A stretch of DNA of 64,000 nt, taken from Mycobacterium sp. 4858. GTDB lineage: Bacteria > Actinomycetota > Actinomycetes > Mycobacteriales > Mycobacteriaceae. Under the pieces are notes generated by a model. That model had not been told where the DNA came from. It did no database searches and saw only the letters and a program-made list of their open reading frames with translations. Where the stretch lies: assembly GCF_900240975.1 (NCBI RefSeq), contig NZ_LT968776.1:3221092-3285091 (forward strand), in the 5' to 3' direction. Position numbers and translations under genes: made by a program. Shown in pieces: positions 7,994-17,157 of the stretch. Position 1 is the first letter of the stretch, and each line of letters opens with the position of its first letter.

Positions 7994-9469
7994 ATGTCGG
8001 CGATTCTTCGAAGTGTGTCGCTATCGATGGCGTCGGCGGCCGCTGTCGGACTCGTCTACGTGGTCGGTCCCGCACCGTCGGCCAATGCCACCCCATGCGG
8101 CGCGCCGGAAGCGAACGTCGACCCACCCGCCGCGCCGCCGGCGATGCCCGCGCCCCAGCCGGTCGTCCAGCCGCCCACCGGGCGCAGACCCAGCCACGCC
8201 AACGACCAGGCGCCGCTGCCCAAACTGGGCCCGCTGATCTCGTCGTTCCTCAAGCCGGCGATCCCTCGGCAGGTCGCCCCGATGAGGCCGCAGGCGGAGG
8301 TGTTACCGCCCGGTCCCAATCCGCCGGCCCCCGGCCTCGCACAGCCGCCGAACGCCGGTCAGTTGCAGCCGAACGCGGCCCCGGTCCCGCCGCCGCAACC
8401 CGCGCCGGCGCCGCCCCCCTCGATCGCGGGGGCGCCGACGTCGCTGGTCGACTGGGTGACCGGGCCCGACGGCCCGAACAAGACTCTGCAGCGGTTCAGC
8501 ATCTCCGGTACCGACCTCGGAATCGCCTGGGACAACGGGGATCCGGCGAACCGCCAGGTGCTGATGGCCTTCGGTGACACCTTCGGCTACTGCAAGGTCA
8601 AGGGCCAGCAGTGGCGCTACAACACACTCTTCCGCAGCTCGGACCATGATCTGTCGCACGGCATCCACATCGCCGAAGGCGTCCCCAACGACCGGTACTC
8701 GGGTTCACCGGTGTGGGCGCCGAGCCTGTCCAAGCAGGTCGTCAACACCATCCACAAGGCTGCCCACGAGACCGGGATCATTCCCACCGCCGGCATCGCC
8801 ATCGGCCGGACGCAGTACATGAGCTACATGTCCATCCGGCAGTGGGGCCGCGACGGCGAATGGAGCACGAACTACTCGGCGATCGCGCGGTCCAACGACA
8901 ACGGCCAGAACTGGGGGATCTTTCCCACCTCGATCCGGACCGCGTCGGCGGACGCCATCCCGGGAGCCGGGTTCACCCCCGGTAACGAGAACTTCCAGAT
9001 GGGTGCGTTCATGAAGGGCAACGACGGTTACCTTTACCAGTTCGGGACCCCATCGGGACGCGGTGGCGCGGCCTTCCTGTCGCGCGTGCCCCCGGGTCAG
9101 CTGCCGGACCTCACCAAGTACCAGTACTGGAACGGCGACGAGGGCGGCCGCTGGGTCCCGAACAATCCGGGTGCGGCCACACCGATTTTCCCGGGGCCGG
9201 TGGGCGAGATGTCGGCCCAGTACAACAACTACCTCAAGCAGTATCTGGTGCTTTACACCAACGGCGGCAGCAACGACGTGGTGGCACGCACCGCCCCGAC
9301 CCCGCAGGGGCCGTGGAGCCCGGAGCAACCGCTGGTGTCGTCGTTCTCGATGCCGGGTGGCATCTACGCGCCGATGATCCACCCGTGGTCGTCGGGGCGC
9401 GACCTGTACTTCAACCTGTCGCTGTGGTCGGCGTACGACGTGATGCTGATGCACACCGTCTTGCCCTAA
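7994..9469 (+). CDS. Secreted proline-rich DUF4185 protein
   Basis: A 491-residue exported protein. Residues 1-32 form a signal peptide ending in ANA before TPCGAP. Residues 35-150 are a low-complexity Pro/Ala-rich linker. From about residue 155 the DUF4185 domain begins, a predicted five-bladed beta-propeller with GTDLGIAWDN and FGDTFGYC near its start and a final MIHPWSS-SGRDLYFNLSLW blade. Such domains resemble glycoside-hydrolase propellers, but no activity is assigned. The Pro-rich stalk suggests it spans the cell wall to display the propeller outside. Monocistronic. Confidence 0.88.
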   Translation: MSAILRSVSLSMASAAAVGLVYVVGPAPSANATPCGAPEANVDPPAAPPAMPAPQPVVQPPTGRRPSHANDQAPLPKLGPLISSFLKPAIPRQVAPMRPQAEVLPPGPNPPAPGLAQPPNAGQLQPNAAPVPPPQPAPAPPPSIAGAPTSLVDWVTGPDGPNKTLQRFSISGTDLGIAWDNGDPANRQVLMAFGDTFGYCKVKGQQWRYNTLFRSSDHDLSHGIHIAEGVPNDRYSGSPVWAPSLSKQVVNTIHKAAHETGIIPTAGIAIGRTQYMSYMSIRQWGRDGEWSTNYSAIARSNDNGQNWGIFPTSIRTASADAIPGAGFTPGNENFQMGAFMKGNDGYLYQFGTPSGRGGAAFLSRVPPGQLPDLTKYQYWNGDEGGRWVPNNPGAATPIFPGPVGEMSAQYNNYLKQYLVLYTNGGSNDVVARTAPTPQGPWSPEQPLVSSFSMPGGIYAPMIHPWSSGRDLYFNLSLWSAYDVMLMHTVLP

Positions 9470-9476
9470 TCGTGAT

Positions 9477-9522
9477 CGTGTCGCACCCCCAATAGTCGGT
9501 ATACGTGTCGCACCCTGAATAG
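9477..9522. repeat. Two 19-bp direct repeats
   Basis: CGTGTCGCACCCCCAATAG at 9477-9495 recurs at 9504-9522 with two differences, giving a 27-base period. They lie just past the DUF4185 stop and upstream of a small ORF. Function unknown; they could be regulator sites or the footprint of a former mobile element. Confidence 0.7.
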
Positions 9523-9553
9523 AGCGGGGGCCTAGCGAGAGAGGAGATCGCCG

Positions 9554-9694
9554 ATGATCACCTTCGACAACCCGGCCACGTCGACCGCCAGCAAGCCGCG
9601 GCGGCCAGACATCGAGGTCCGTATCGAGGGCGTGCACCGCAGGGGCGGCGCCGTTCGGTTGGGCATTGTGCTCGACGGTCGGATGGCAACCTAA
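9554..9694 (+). CDS. Possible 46-residue protein
   Basis: An ORF starting MITFDNPATSTASK and ending DGRMAT, with a good ribosome site (GAGAGGAGATC) eight bases before the ATG. Its second half is basic and beta-strand-like (IEVRIEGVHRRGGAVRLGIV). No family was recognised; a faint resemblance to the core of CsrA is not enough to claim homology. The ribosome site is the main reason to keep it. Confidence 0.4.
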   Translation: MITFDNPATSTASKPRRPDIEVRIEGVHRRGGAVRLGIVLDGRMAT

Positions 9695-9742
9695 CCCCAC
9701 GGGTCGGCCGCCGGCCGCATTGGCCGGGGCAAGATGTAACGC

Positions 9743-9976
9743 GTGAGTTGGGCCAAGCGCGAGGCGAAGGCGCTCGCGGATACGACACTGACGGGCGACG
9801 CGTTGCTCGCCGAGCTCGAAGACTATGTCCGCGTGCACAATCCGGGACTGACGGACGTTCGGCTCGAGCGGGCGACCGCGACCGAGGAGTACGACAACAG
9901 CGTGGAGCCGCATCGACGGTGGTATGTGGTCACCTACCTGGCCGACGATGGCGAGGGTTATGGGATCAAGCCATGA
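9743..9976 (+). CDS. Hypothetical protein, 77 residues
   Basis: GTG start at 9743. The protein begins MSWAKREAKALADTT and is acidic, with a helical N-terminal half and a strand-rich C-terminal half ending YVVTYLADDGEGYGIKP. Codon use is like that of genuine genes here and no opposite-strand ORF explains it. No signal peptide, membrane segment or known motif. It stands alone between the DUF4185 gene and a gene-poor stretch. Family not recognised. Confidence 0.55.
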   Translation: MSWAKREAKALADTTLTGDALLAELEDYVRVHNPGLTDVRLERATATEEYDNSVEPHRRWYVVTYLADDGEGYGIKP

Positions 9977-10539
9977 GCTGTCGCCGTGAGTGGCGCCCAC
10001 TTTGACCGTCATGCGTCGCCTGTTACCGGCCAGGATCGGCGAAAAGATCGGCGCTGATCTTGGCCAGCGCCGCGCGCACCATCGTGGAACGGCGGGAGGG
10101 CATGCGGTCGGGGATATCGCCGGCGCGACAGGTCCCGGCTTGGCTCGAAGTAGTGCGGACGTCAGCGGCGTTTCGGTGAGGCCCCTGGGTGTGAGGGTGG
10201 TGGTTGGTCGCAATCGGTGCATATGGGTTGGGCATGGATGTTGCTGGCCAATCGGCGTTTGTGCTGCACCAGATAGCAATGGGCACAAGTAGATTCATCG
10301 ACTTGTTGAGGGAGAACCTGGGTTTGGAGTGCGTCACGGGAGAGGTCGGCGCCCGGCAGCTCGAGGGTTCGGCGGTGTCGATGTCCTCGCTGAAAAGCGA
10401 ATCCTGGCAGCTTCGCGTGCGAGGCGCAGCACGCCGAGTGAATCCTTTTCTGGGTCTTCAGGGTTGGAGCGTGGTTGGTCGTAGTCGGTTGCCATGGAGA
10501 TTCGCCTTCAGAAGAAGTGAGAACTGAATGCGTCTGAGC
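9977..10539. other. Gene-free stretch between hypothetical gene and FAAL
   Basis: No supported gene in 563 bases. AGTGG-CGC-CCACT at 9989-10001 is a short hairpin just past the hypothetical gene and could help end its transcript. A minus-strand frame around 10023-10337 has no ribosome site and no recognisable domain, and may be decayed mobile DNA. Confidence 0.5.
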
Positions 10540-12405
10540 TCATTCTTGGCTGGGGTGGAACCGCCCGGCGAGGTAATCGGCCCGGCAGGCGTTGCGCGCG
10601 AGCTTGCCGCTTGTGGTGCGGGGAATCGCACCAGCGGCTACGAGTTTGATGTCGGCGACACGGATGTGATGCTGTCGTGCGATCGCGGCGCGCACAGCGT
10701 TGAGGATCGGGGCAGGGTCCGCGCGCCCGGCACCGGCTGCGCGTTCGGCCACGATGACGACCTGTTCTCCGGTGCGGTCATCGGACGATTCAATCGCCTC
10801 GCGGGGAACGGAGAACGCGGCGACGTACCCGCTGCGGATGGCGGCCGAGGCGTCGCTGACCGTGGTTTCGATGTCGTGGGGGTAGTGGTTGCGGCCGTCG
10901 ATGATGATGAGGTCTTTGATCCGCCCGGTGAGATACAGTTCGCCGTCGATGTAAACGCCGAGGTCTCCGGTTGCCAGCCAGTATCCGTTGTCGGGGGCCC
11001 CCTCGGCGTGGCTGCCGTGTTGGAGTCGCGATTGCAGCTTATTGGCGAATACGCGCTGTGTTTCATCTGCGCGGCCGAAGTACCCGCGGCCAATATTATT
11101 ACCGTGCAACCAGATTTGCCCGATCATGCGGTCGGGAACTTCGGCCCCGTCGGTGTCGGTAATCACCGCCCACTGATTGGGGATCGGTTGGCCACACGAG
11201 ACGTGGGAGACGGCGCCTGGGCTTGTCGCGGCGACGGGAATCGCCCGGCCGGCGCCGAGCTGCTCACGATCCAAACAGATTGCACTCGCCTTGGCGTCTT
11301 GGGCGATGCTGGCCACCGAGAGGGTTGCTTCCGCCATTCCGTAGGACGGCTTGATCGCCGCGGCCGGCAGACCGTAGGGGGCGAAGGCGTTGGTGAATTT
11401 GTCGATGGCCGACATCGTCACCGGCTCGGATCCGTTGAGCAGGCAGACGACGTTGCTCAGGTCGAGGGTCTCGCCTTGTGGGGGGAGACCACGTTCGGCG
11501 GTCAGTTCGAAGGCGAAGTTCGGAGCGGCCGCAAACGTCCGCCCGTACCGGGCCTCAGCGCCCAGCTGCTTGATCCATCGGTAGGGCCGCCGGAGGAAGG
11601 CCATGGGGTCCATCAGCGTGATGGACTCTCCGAACAGTGCGGGGAACATGATCATTATCAGACCCATGTCGTGATACAGGGGCAGCCAGCTCACGCTACG
11701 GATTTTGAGGTCAAGTCCGCCCGCGAGGATCATCTGTATGACGTTGGTGCACACGGCGCGGTGGGTGATCTCCACCCCGGCCGGCGTGCGCGTCGACCCT
11801 GATGTGTATTGCAGATACGCCACATCATCGCTGTCACGGGTCACGTCGAAAAATGTCGCGCCCAGTGATTCTGGGACTGCATCGACGGCGATCAATCGCG
11901 GACGTGCTTGTGGTGGCAGCGTCCTGATAAACGTGCGGATCGGCTCGGCGGCCGCGGTGGTGGTCAACACTGCGGCGGGTCGAGCGTCTGCCAGCACTGC
12001 CGCTAACCGCTGGGCGTGTCCGGACAGAGTCGGCGCGAAAAGTGGGACCGCGACGTTGCCGGCGTGGATTGCGGCGAAGAAGGCAGCAACGTAGTGCAAA
12101 CCTTGCGGTGCAACGATCGCCACCCGGTCACCGGGCGAGGTGACGTGTTGCAACCGGGCGCCAATCGCGCGCACTTGTGACCATAGATCGTTCCAACTCA
12201 GGTCGACGGCGAGGCCGTCGCGCACCCTGGCGTAGTCGATGAAGCGATAGGAACGCTGGTCGCCGAAAGCCGCCCGGTTGCGGTCGAGGAATGAAGTCAG
12301 GGTCACGCCCTCGGGCAGCACAATAGTGCCATCGGCAAGAACATATTCCGCGAGATCGCCAACTTCACTGCCAATGCCGTTGCGCACCAATGGATCGTCG
12401 ACCAC
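10540..12405 (-). CDS. Fatty-acyl-AMP ligase (FAAL, FadD family)
   Basis: A 621-residue adenylate-forming enzyme. Visible motifs: P-loop YLQYTSGSTRTPAGVEITH near residue 200; SWLPLYHDMGLI, typical of FAALs; APNFAFELTAERG; GMAEATLSVAS; the ATP-binding YWLATGDLGVYIDGELYLTG; and a C-terminal PRTTSGKLARNACR with the catalytic lysine. FAALs activate long-chain fatty acids as acyl-AMP and pass them to polyketide synthases or acyltransferases for complex lipids, rather than making acyl-CoA. No PKS is in the window, so the partner must lie elsewhere. The nearby mmpS-mmpL operon fits a lipid made with this enzyme and exported by MmpL (inference). Confidence 0.9.
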   Translation of the reverse strand: MVDDPLVRNGIGSEVGDLAEYVLADGTIVLPEGVTLTSFLDRNRAAFGDQRSYRFIDYARVRDGLAVDLSWNDLWSQVRAIGARLQHVTSPGDRVAIVAPQGLHYVAAFFAAIHAGNVAVPLFAPTLSGHAQRLAAVLADARPAAVLTTTAAAEPIRTFIRTLPPQARPRLIAVDAVPESLGATFFDVTRDSDDVAYLQYTSGSTRTPAGVEITHRAVCTNVIQMILAGGLDLKIRSVSWLPLYHDMGLIMIMFPALFGESITLMDPMAFLRRPYRWIKQLGAEARYGRTFAAAPNFAFELTAERGLPPQGETLDLSNVVCLLNGSEPVTMSAIDKFTNAFAPYGLPAAAIKPSYGMAEATLSVASIAQDAKASAICLDREQLGAGRAIPVAATSPGAVSHVSCGQPIPNQWAVITDTDGAEVPDRMIGQIWLHGNNIGRGYFGRADETQRVFANKLQSRLQHGSHAEGAPDNGYWLATGDLGVYIDGELYLTGRIKDLIIIDGRNHYPHDIETTVSDASAAIRSGYVAAFSVPREAIESSDDRTGEQVVIVAERAAGAGRADPAPILNAVRAAIARQHHIRVADIKLVAAGAIPRTTSGKLARNACRADYLAGRFHPSQE

Positions 12406-12725
12406 GACGAGCAGAATATAGCTGCGCTAAGGATCTGCACTCTCTCGGAGAGCAGTGAAAACCATCACACCCACTGCCGCGCGGCGTTTGTGACAGCACG
12501 CGTCTTCGGTTGGTGGACCCAGCACTGGTGGAGGGTGGCGGATATGCGGGGCGCGATCTGGTTGGAATCGATTTCCCGTCACGTCCGAACTGATTGAGTG
12601 AACTTTGCGCTGCTGCAGGCGATTCTGACAAATGTTCTTATTGGTGCCGAGCGGATGTGAGGGCCGACCCACGAGGCCGATCGGATTGAGCCGATGAAAG
12701 CCGCGCGGCGCTATTGCGCCACTTG
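12406..12725. other. Gap upstream of FAAL gene
   Basis: A 320-base gap between the FAAL start and the end of the TetR gene. No gene is visible. An odd palindrome CTCTCGGAGAG lies near 12441-12452, close to the FAAL start, and could be an operator; support is weak. Confidence 0.35.
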
Positions 12726-13313
12726 CTACCGGGGCCCAGTTTGGCAGTGCGCCGATAGCGCAGCGGTGAAGATCTTGACGATATCCTGCAACATATCCCG
12801 CAGGTCGTCGTCGGTGATGCCGCGCAGGCGCGAGTCGGCCGCACATCCATAGATTCCGGCGGTGAGCATTGTCATGGCCACCAGATCGGAGTCGGTTCTT
12901 CGAGCGCCGAGCAGCAGATCGGTGAAGCTGTCGACAATGTGGTGGAGATCTGGGTGGGTGTTGATCAGCTCGGTCATGACCGGATCGCCGTAGACGACGT
13001 TGGCCACTTGGCGGTGTCGGATGACAAGGTCGACGACACCGCTCAGGGCGACATCGCGGCGCGCTTGCGGCGTGGGGAGCATGTCGGCGATGCGCTGAAT
13101 GTGTGCGAGGTCATCGAATATCGGCTCGGCGACTGCAAGAACGATGTCGTCCTTGGACTGGAATTGGTAGTAGACCGAGGCTTTGGTAACGCCGAGCCGC
13201 GCCGCGATCATTTGGATGGAAGTGCCGCGAATGCCATGTTGGGCGAACAGCTCAAGGGCCGCGTCAAGCACGCGCTCGCGCGCGAAACCGCGAGCAGCCA
13301 CTGGTTTGGCCAT
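12726..13313 (-). CDS. TetR-family regulator, next to mmpS-mmpL
   Basis: A 195-residue TetR protein. The N-terminal DNA-binding domain spans residues 10-56, with helix-turn-helix TSIQMIAARLGVTKASVYYQF; the C-terminal half is a ligand-binding helical domain. The gene is divergent from mmpS with 186 bases between them, the standard arrangement for a repressor of an mmpS-mmpL pair, and is codirectional with the FAAL gene downstream. It could therefore control both. The ligand is unknown; for MmpL regulators it is often a lipid or the exported drug. Confidence 0.88.
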   Translation of the reverse strand: MAKPVAARGFARERVLDAALELFAQHGIRGTSIQMIAARLGVTKASVYYQFQSKDDIVLAVAEPIFDDLAHIQRIADMLPTPQARRDVALSGVVDLVIRHRQVANVVYGDPVMTELINTHPDLHHIVDSFTDLLLGARRTDSDLVAMTMLTAGIYGCAADSRLRGITDDDLRDMLQDIVKIFTAALSAHCQTGPR

Positions 13314-13499
13314 TCCGAACGCCTCCTTTCGTGCAGGTTACCCCCAGAACGCATGGTGACTTGGACCACCCTGACGGCGGCGACGTTGTCCCGCTCACAT
13401 ACTCTACCCTGCGGTTGATTGAACTCAAACGACCGTATAGGTTCAGACTGCCGACCGGCTGTTGCTGAGGGAGGCATGCGGCCGTAGGGAGGGGTTGAA
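13314..13499. promoter_or_regulatory. TetR/mmpS divergent promoter region
   Basis: Holds both promoters. TGAAC at 13421 and GTTCA at 13442 form an inverted repeat around CGTATAGG, which itself resembles a -10 hexamer for mmpS. A GGGAGGGG ribosome site precedes the TTG start of mmpS at 13500. The inverted repeat is a candidate TetR site, not a proven one. Confidence 0.4.
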
Positions 13500-13928
13500 T
13501 TGAAAGTGCTCCAACGTGTTTGGCTGCCGTTGACGATGGTGGTGGTCATCGCCCTCGGTGGTGTGGCCGTCAGCCGGATCCGGAGCATCTTCGGCTCGGA
13601 CCCGGTGCTGGTGGCGCCGATGAACTTCGCCGGAGACGCCAAGCGATTCAACCCAAAGGTGGTGCGTTACGAGGTCTCCGGTCCCGCCGGTGCGGTCGTC
13701 GACATCAACTACACCGACCTCAAAGCGCTTCCGCAGCGGGTGAGTAACGTCGCCCTGCCCTGGTCGTTGACCCTGTCCACAACAGATCCATCGGTCTCCG
13801 CGACGCTGGTCGCGCAAGGTGATGCCGACTCCCTCGGCTGTCGCGTCTATGTCGATGACCAACTGCGCGCTGAGCGCGTAGTCGACGGGTACAACGCCCA
13901 GACGTACTGCATCGTGAAGTCGGCATGA
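13500..13928 (+). CDS. MmpS-family membrane accessory protein
   Basis: A 142-residue protein with one N-terminal membrane helix (about residues 8-26) and an extracytoplasmic beta-rich domain holding two cysteines, the usual MmpS layout and length. MmpS proteins are accessory parts of MmpL (RND-type) lipid exporters. It starts with TTG after a GGGAGGGG site and its stop overlaps the mmpL start by four bases (ATGA), so the two are translationally coupled. Placed in the periplasm-like space, tethered to the plasma membrane. Confidence 0.88.
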   Translation: MKVLQRVWLPLTMVVVIALGGVAVSRIRSIFGSDPVLVAPMNFAGDAKRFNPKVVRYEVSGPAGAVVDINYTDLKALPQRVSNVALPWSLTLSTTDPSVSATLVAQGDADSLGCRVYVDDQLRAERVVDGYNAQTYCIVKSA

Positions 13929-16834
13929 GCGCGCCGGTGTCGGAGGCGGTGACCGAGGAGCTCCGGGTGCCGGTCCACCCTCGCGCGCATTTCGGGGGCA
14001 TCGCGCTGGTGATGCGCAAGCTCTCGGTGCCGATCATCGTTGCCTGGATTGGGTTGGCCGTCTTCCTGAACGTCTCGACTCCGCAGCTCGAGAAGGTCGG
14101 TGAGTTGCGCTCGGTGTCGATGAGCCCGAAGGGCGCGCCCGCGGCTGTGGCGATGCAACGGATCGGGCGGGTGTTCGAGGAATACAGTTCCGACAGCTCG
14201 GCGATGATCGTGCTCGAAGGTAAGGACCGGCTGGGTCCGCGGGCGCGTGAGTATTACGGGAAACTGGTCGCCGCCCTGCGCGCCGACACCGCGCACGTCG
14301 AGCACGTCCAGGATTTCTGGAGCGACCCGCTGACCGCCTCGGGCGTGCAAAGCGGCGACGGAAAGGCCGCGTACGCGCAGATCAACCTGGTTGGCAACCA
14401 GGGCGAGGCCAAGGCCAACGACTCGGTGGCCGCCGTGCACAAGATCATCGACCAGATCCCGGCACCCCCCGGCGTGAAGGCCTATCTCACCGGCGGTGCG
14501 GCGTTGGCCGCCGAGCAGCAAGCGATCGGCCACAGCAGCATGAAGTCCGTGGAAAAACTGACCATGGTGGTCATCGTGGTCATGCTGTTGGCGTTCTTCC
14601 GCTCCATCATCACGACCCTGCTGATCATGGCAACGCTCGGGATCAGCGTCGCAACCGTCCGCGGGACGATCGCATTCCTGGGCTATCACAACATCATCGG
14701 GCTCTCGACATTCGCCACCAGCCTCGTGGTGACGCTGGCCATCGCCATCGCGGTCGATTACGCGGTCTTCCTGATCGGCCGCTATCAGGAGGCGCGCAGC
14801 CTCGGGCAGGATCGAGAATCGGCGTACTACACCATGTTCGGCACCACGGCCCACGTCATCGTCGGCTCCGGGCTCACGATTGCGGGGGCCACGTTCTGCC
14901 TGAGCTTCACTCGGCTGCCGTACTTCCAGACACTCGGTGTGCCGTTGGCCATTGGCATGCTCGTGATGGTCGCGTTCGCGATGACCTTCGGAGCAGCGTT
15001 AGTGGTGGTGGCAAGCAAGTTTGGCCTGCTTGATCCCAAACGTGCTTTGCGCTCGCGCGGCTGGCGCAAGATCGGTGCCGCGGTGGTGCGTTGGCCCGGA
15101 CCGATTCTGGCTGCCAGCCTGGCGATCTCGCTGATCGGGCTGATCGCTTTGCCCAGCTACAAAACGAGTTATGACGACCGTAAGTTTCTGCCGGCGAGCA
15201 TCCCGTCGAGCCAGGGCTACGCAGCAGCCGAGCGGCACTTCGCCCCGGCCCGGCTCAACCCGGAGATGCTGATGATCGAGACGGATCACGATCTGCGGAA
15301 CCCGGCCAACTTTCTGGTGATCAACAAGATCGCCAAGGCGGTGTTCAAGGTGCCCGGGATCGGGCGCGTCCAGACGATCACGCGGCCCGACGGGCAGCCC
15401 ATCGACCACAGCACGATCCCCTACGCCCTGTCCCAGCAGAGCATGTTGAGCAAGCTCAATGAGCAATACCAAGGTGACCGGACGGCCGACATGCTCAAAC
15501 AAGCCGCAGTCATGCAGACGAACATCGACACGATGGAGAAGATGCAAGGCATCACGGTCCAGATGGCCGAGACCACCAGCAACATGGTGACCAAGATGAA
15601 GGACATGTCCGTCACGCTCGCCCAAGTGCGCGACCAGCTGGCGAATTTCGATGACTTCTTCCGGCCGCTACGCAGCTACCTCTACTGGGAGCGCCACTGC
15701 TACGACATCCCGGTCTGCTGGGCGTTGCGTTCGATGTTCGACGCGCTCGACGGCATCGACTCGATGACCGACAGTATCCAGGACTTGATCCCGGACATGG
15801 AGCGGCTGAATTCCCTGATGCCGCAGATGGTTGCGTTGATGCCGGCCATGATCAACGCGATGAAATCGGTCAAGCAGATGATGCTGACGATGTACCAGAC
15901 ACAGAAGGGGATGCAGCAGCAGACCGCCGAGATGCAGCAGAATTCCCAGGCGATGGGGGAGGCGTTCGACGCAGCAAAGAACGACGACTCCTTCTATTTG
16001 CCGCCGGAAGCCTTCGACAACGCGGACTTCAAGCGTGGCATCAAGCAATTCGTGTCCCCGAACGGGAACGCGGTGCGATTCATCATCGCCCACGAGGGTG
16101 ATCCGATGTCGCCAGAGGGCATCGAGAAGATCGATGCCATCAAGCAAGCCGCCAAAGAGGCGCTCAAGGGCACACCGCTGGAGGGGGCACGAATCTACCT
16201 GGGCGGCACCGCATCGACCTTCAAAGACATGGCCGACGGCACGAAGTACGATCTGATGATCGCGGGTATCGCCGCGCTCGCGCTGATCTTCCTGATCATG
16301 CTGATCATCACCCGGGCCATTATTGCGGCGGCGGTGATCGTCGGCGCGGTGGTGATGTCGTTGTGTGCTTCATTCGGCATCTCAGTACTGCTGTGGGAGC
16401 ACATCATTGGGCTCGAACTGCACTGGATGGTGCTGCCCATGGCGATGATCATCCAGCTTGCCGTAGGCGCTGACTACAACCTGCTGGTGATCTCACGATT
16501 GAAGGAGGAAGTCACCGCGGGCGTCCGGACAGGCATTATCCGCACCCTGGGCGGGAGCGGTCCGGTGGTCACCGCCGCCGCGATGCTGTTCGCCTTCACG
16601 ATGATGACCATGGCGGTCGGCGAGCTGCGGGTGATCGGTCAGGTCGGCACCACCATCGGCCTGGGATTGATCTTCGACACCGTGATAGTCCGGTCGTTCA
16701 TGACGCCGGCGATCGCTACCCTGCTGGGGCGGTGGTACTGGTGGCCGCAGCGGGTGCGGGTGCGCCCTTTGCCCGCCCCATGGCCCAAAGTCGAACGCTT
16801 GCACACGGATTCAGCGTTCGGAGTGACGCCATGA
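13925..16834 (+). CDS. MmpL-family RND lipid exporter, full length
   Basis: A 969-residue transporter of normal MmpL length. Layout: membrane helix 1 near residues 37-57; a first porter domain to about residue 200; helices 2-6 with the proton-relay motif AIAVDYAVFLIGRYQEA; a large second porter domain including a Met/Gln-rich coiled-coil hairpin around residues 520-680; then helices 7-12 with the second relay motif AVGADYNLLVISRLKEE. MmpLs carry lipids such as acyltrehaloses or glycopeptidolipids across the plasma membrane with proton force. Coupled to mmpS upstream and to a DUF732 gene downstream, both by ATGA overlaps. Confidence 0.95.
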   Translation: MSAPVSEAVTEELRVPVHPRAHFGGIALVMRKLSVPIIVAWIGLAVFLNVSTPQLEKVGELRSVSMSPKGAPAAVAMQRIGRVFEEYSSDSSAMIVLEGKDRLGPRAREYYGKLVAALRADTAHVEHVQDFWSDPLTASGVQSGDGKAAYAQINLVGNQGEAKANDSVAAVHKIIDQIPAPPGVKAYLTGGAALAAEQQAIGHSSMKSVEKLTMVVIVVMLLAFFRSIITTLLIMATLGISVATVRGTIAFLGYHNIIGLSTFATSLVVTLAIAIAVDYAVFLIGRYQEARSLGQDRESAYYTMFGTTAHVIVGSGLTIAGATFCLSFTRLPYFQTLGVPLAIGMLVMVAFAMTFGAALVVVASKFGLLDPKRALRSRGWRKIGAAVVRWPGPILAASLAISLIGLIALPSYKTSYDDRKFLPASIPSSQGYAAAERHFAPARLNPEMLMIETDHDLRNPANFLVINKIAKAVFKVPGIGRVQTITRPDGQPIDHSTIPYALSQQSMLSKLNEQYQGDRTADMLKQAAVMQTNIDTMEKMQGITVQMAETTSNMVTKMKDMSVTLAQVRDQLANFDDFFRPLRSYLYWERHCYDIPVCWALRSMFDALDGIDSMTDSIQDLIPDMERLNSLMPQMVALMPAMINAMKSVKQMMLTMYQTQKGMQQQTAEMQQNSQAMGEAFDAAKNDDSFYLPPEAFDNADFKRGIKQFVSPNGNAVRFIIAHEGDPMSPEGIEKIDAIKQAAKEALKGTPLEGARIYLGGTASTFKDMADGTKYDLMIAGIAALALIFLIMLIITRAIIAAAVIVGAVVMSLCASFGISVLLWEHIIGLELHWMVLPMAMIIQLAVGADYNLLVISRLKEEVTAGVRTGIIRTLGGSGPVVTAAAMLFAFTMMTMAVGELRVIGQVGTTIGLGLIFDTVIVRSFMTPAIATLLGRWYWWPQRVRVRPLPAPWPKVERLHTDSAFGVTP

Positions 16835-17157
16835 GGTTGTTGGCCGCATTCGTCGCGACGACTCTCACATCGGTGATAGTGGCTGCACCCGCGGCCACCG
16901 ACCCCGACACCGACTTCGGCAATAAGCTGCGCACCTACGGCATCTATGGGCAGCCGGACCACAACGCCTGGATCGGCAAGACCACCTGTGAGCGGCTGCA
17001 ACGCGGAATCGACAAGGATGTCTATGCTTCAGCCACATTCGTCGGCAGCAACCTCGCGCATGGCGCCACCACCGGGCAAGCCTGGCAGTTCCTCGCCGCA
17101 GCGCTGGGGACTTACTGTCCTGATCAGCTGCGGCGTTTCGATGTGGCTACTCAGTAG
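16831..17157 (+). CDS. Small secreted DUF732 protein coupled to mmpL
   Basis: A 108-residue exported protein. Residues 1-22 are a signal peptide (MRLLAAFVATTLTSVIVAAP). The mature part has two cysteines, Cys53 and Cys96, in the DUF732 arrangement, likely one disulfide. The ATG overlaps the mmpL stop by four bases, so it is the third gene of an mmpS-mmpL-DUF732 operon. DUF732 proteins are common in mycobacteria but lack an assigned function; strict coupling to an exporter suggests a periplasmic accessory or lipid chaperone (inference). Confidence 0.85.
   Translation: MRLLAAFVATTLTSVIVAAPAATDPDTDFGNKLRTYGIYGQPDHNAWIGKTTCERLQRGIDKDVYASATFVGSNLAHGATTGQAWQFLAAALGTYCPDQLRRFDVATQ

Noticed and set aside
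9554..9694. CsrA-like protein
   Set aside because: Only about ten residues resemble the CsrA core, and mycobacteria are not known to carry CsrA.
8705..10288. 527-codon minus-strand frame opposite DUF4185 and beyond
   Set aside because: Low-complexity translation and no start signal; DUF4185 on the plus strand has a signal peptide and domain.
10023..10337. Minus-strand frame in the gap before FAAL, considered as a mobile-element remnant
   Set aside because: No motif strong enough to name a family.
10528..11802. Plus-strand frame opposite FAAL
   Set aside because: Shadow; FAAL motifs on the minus strand are complete.
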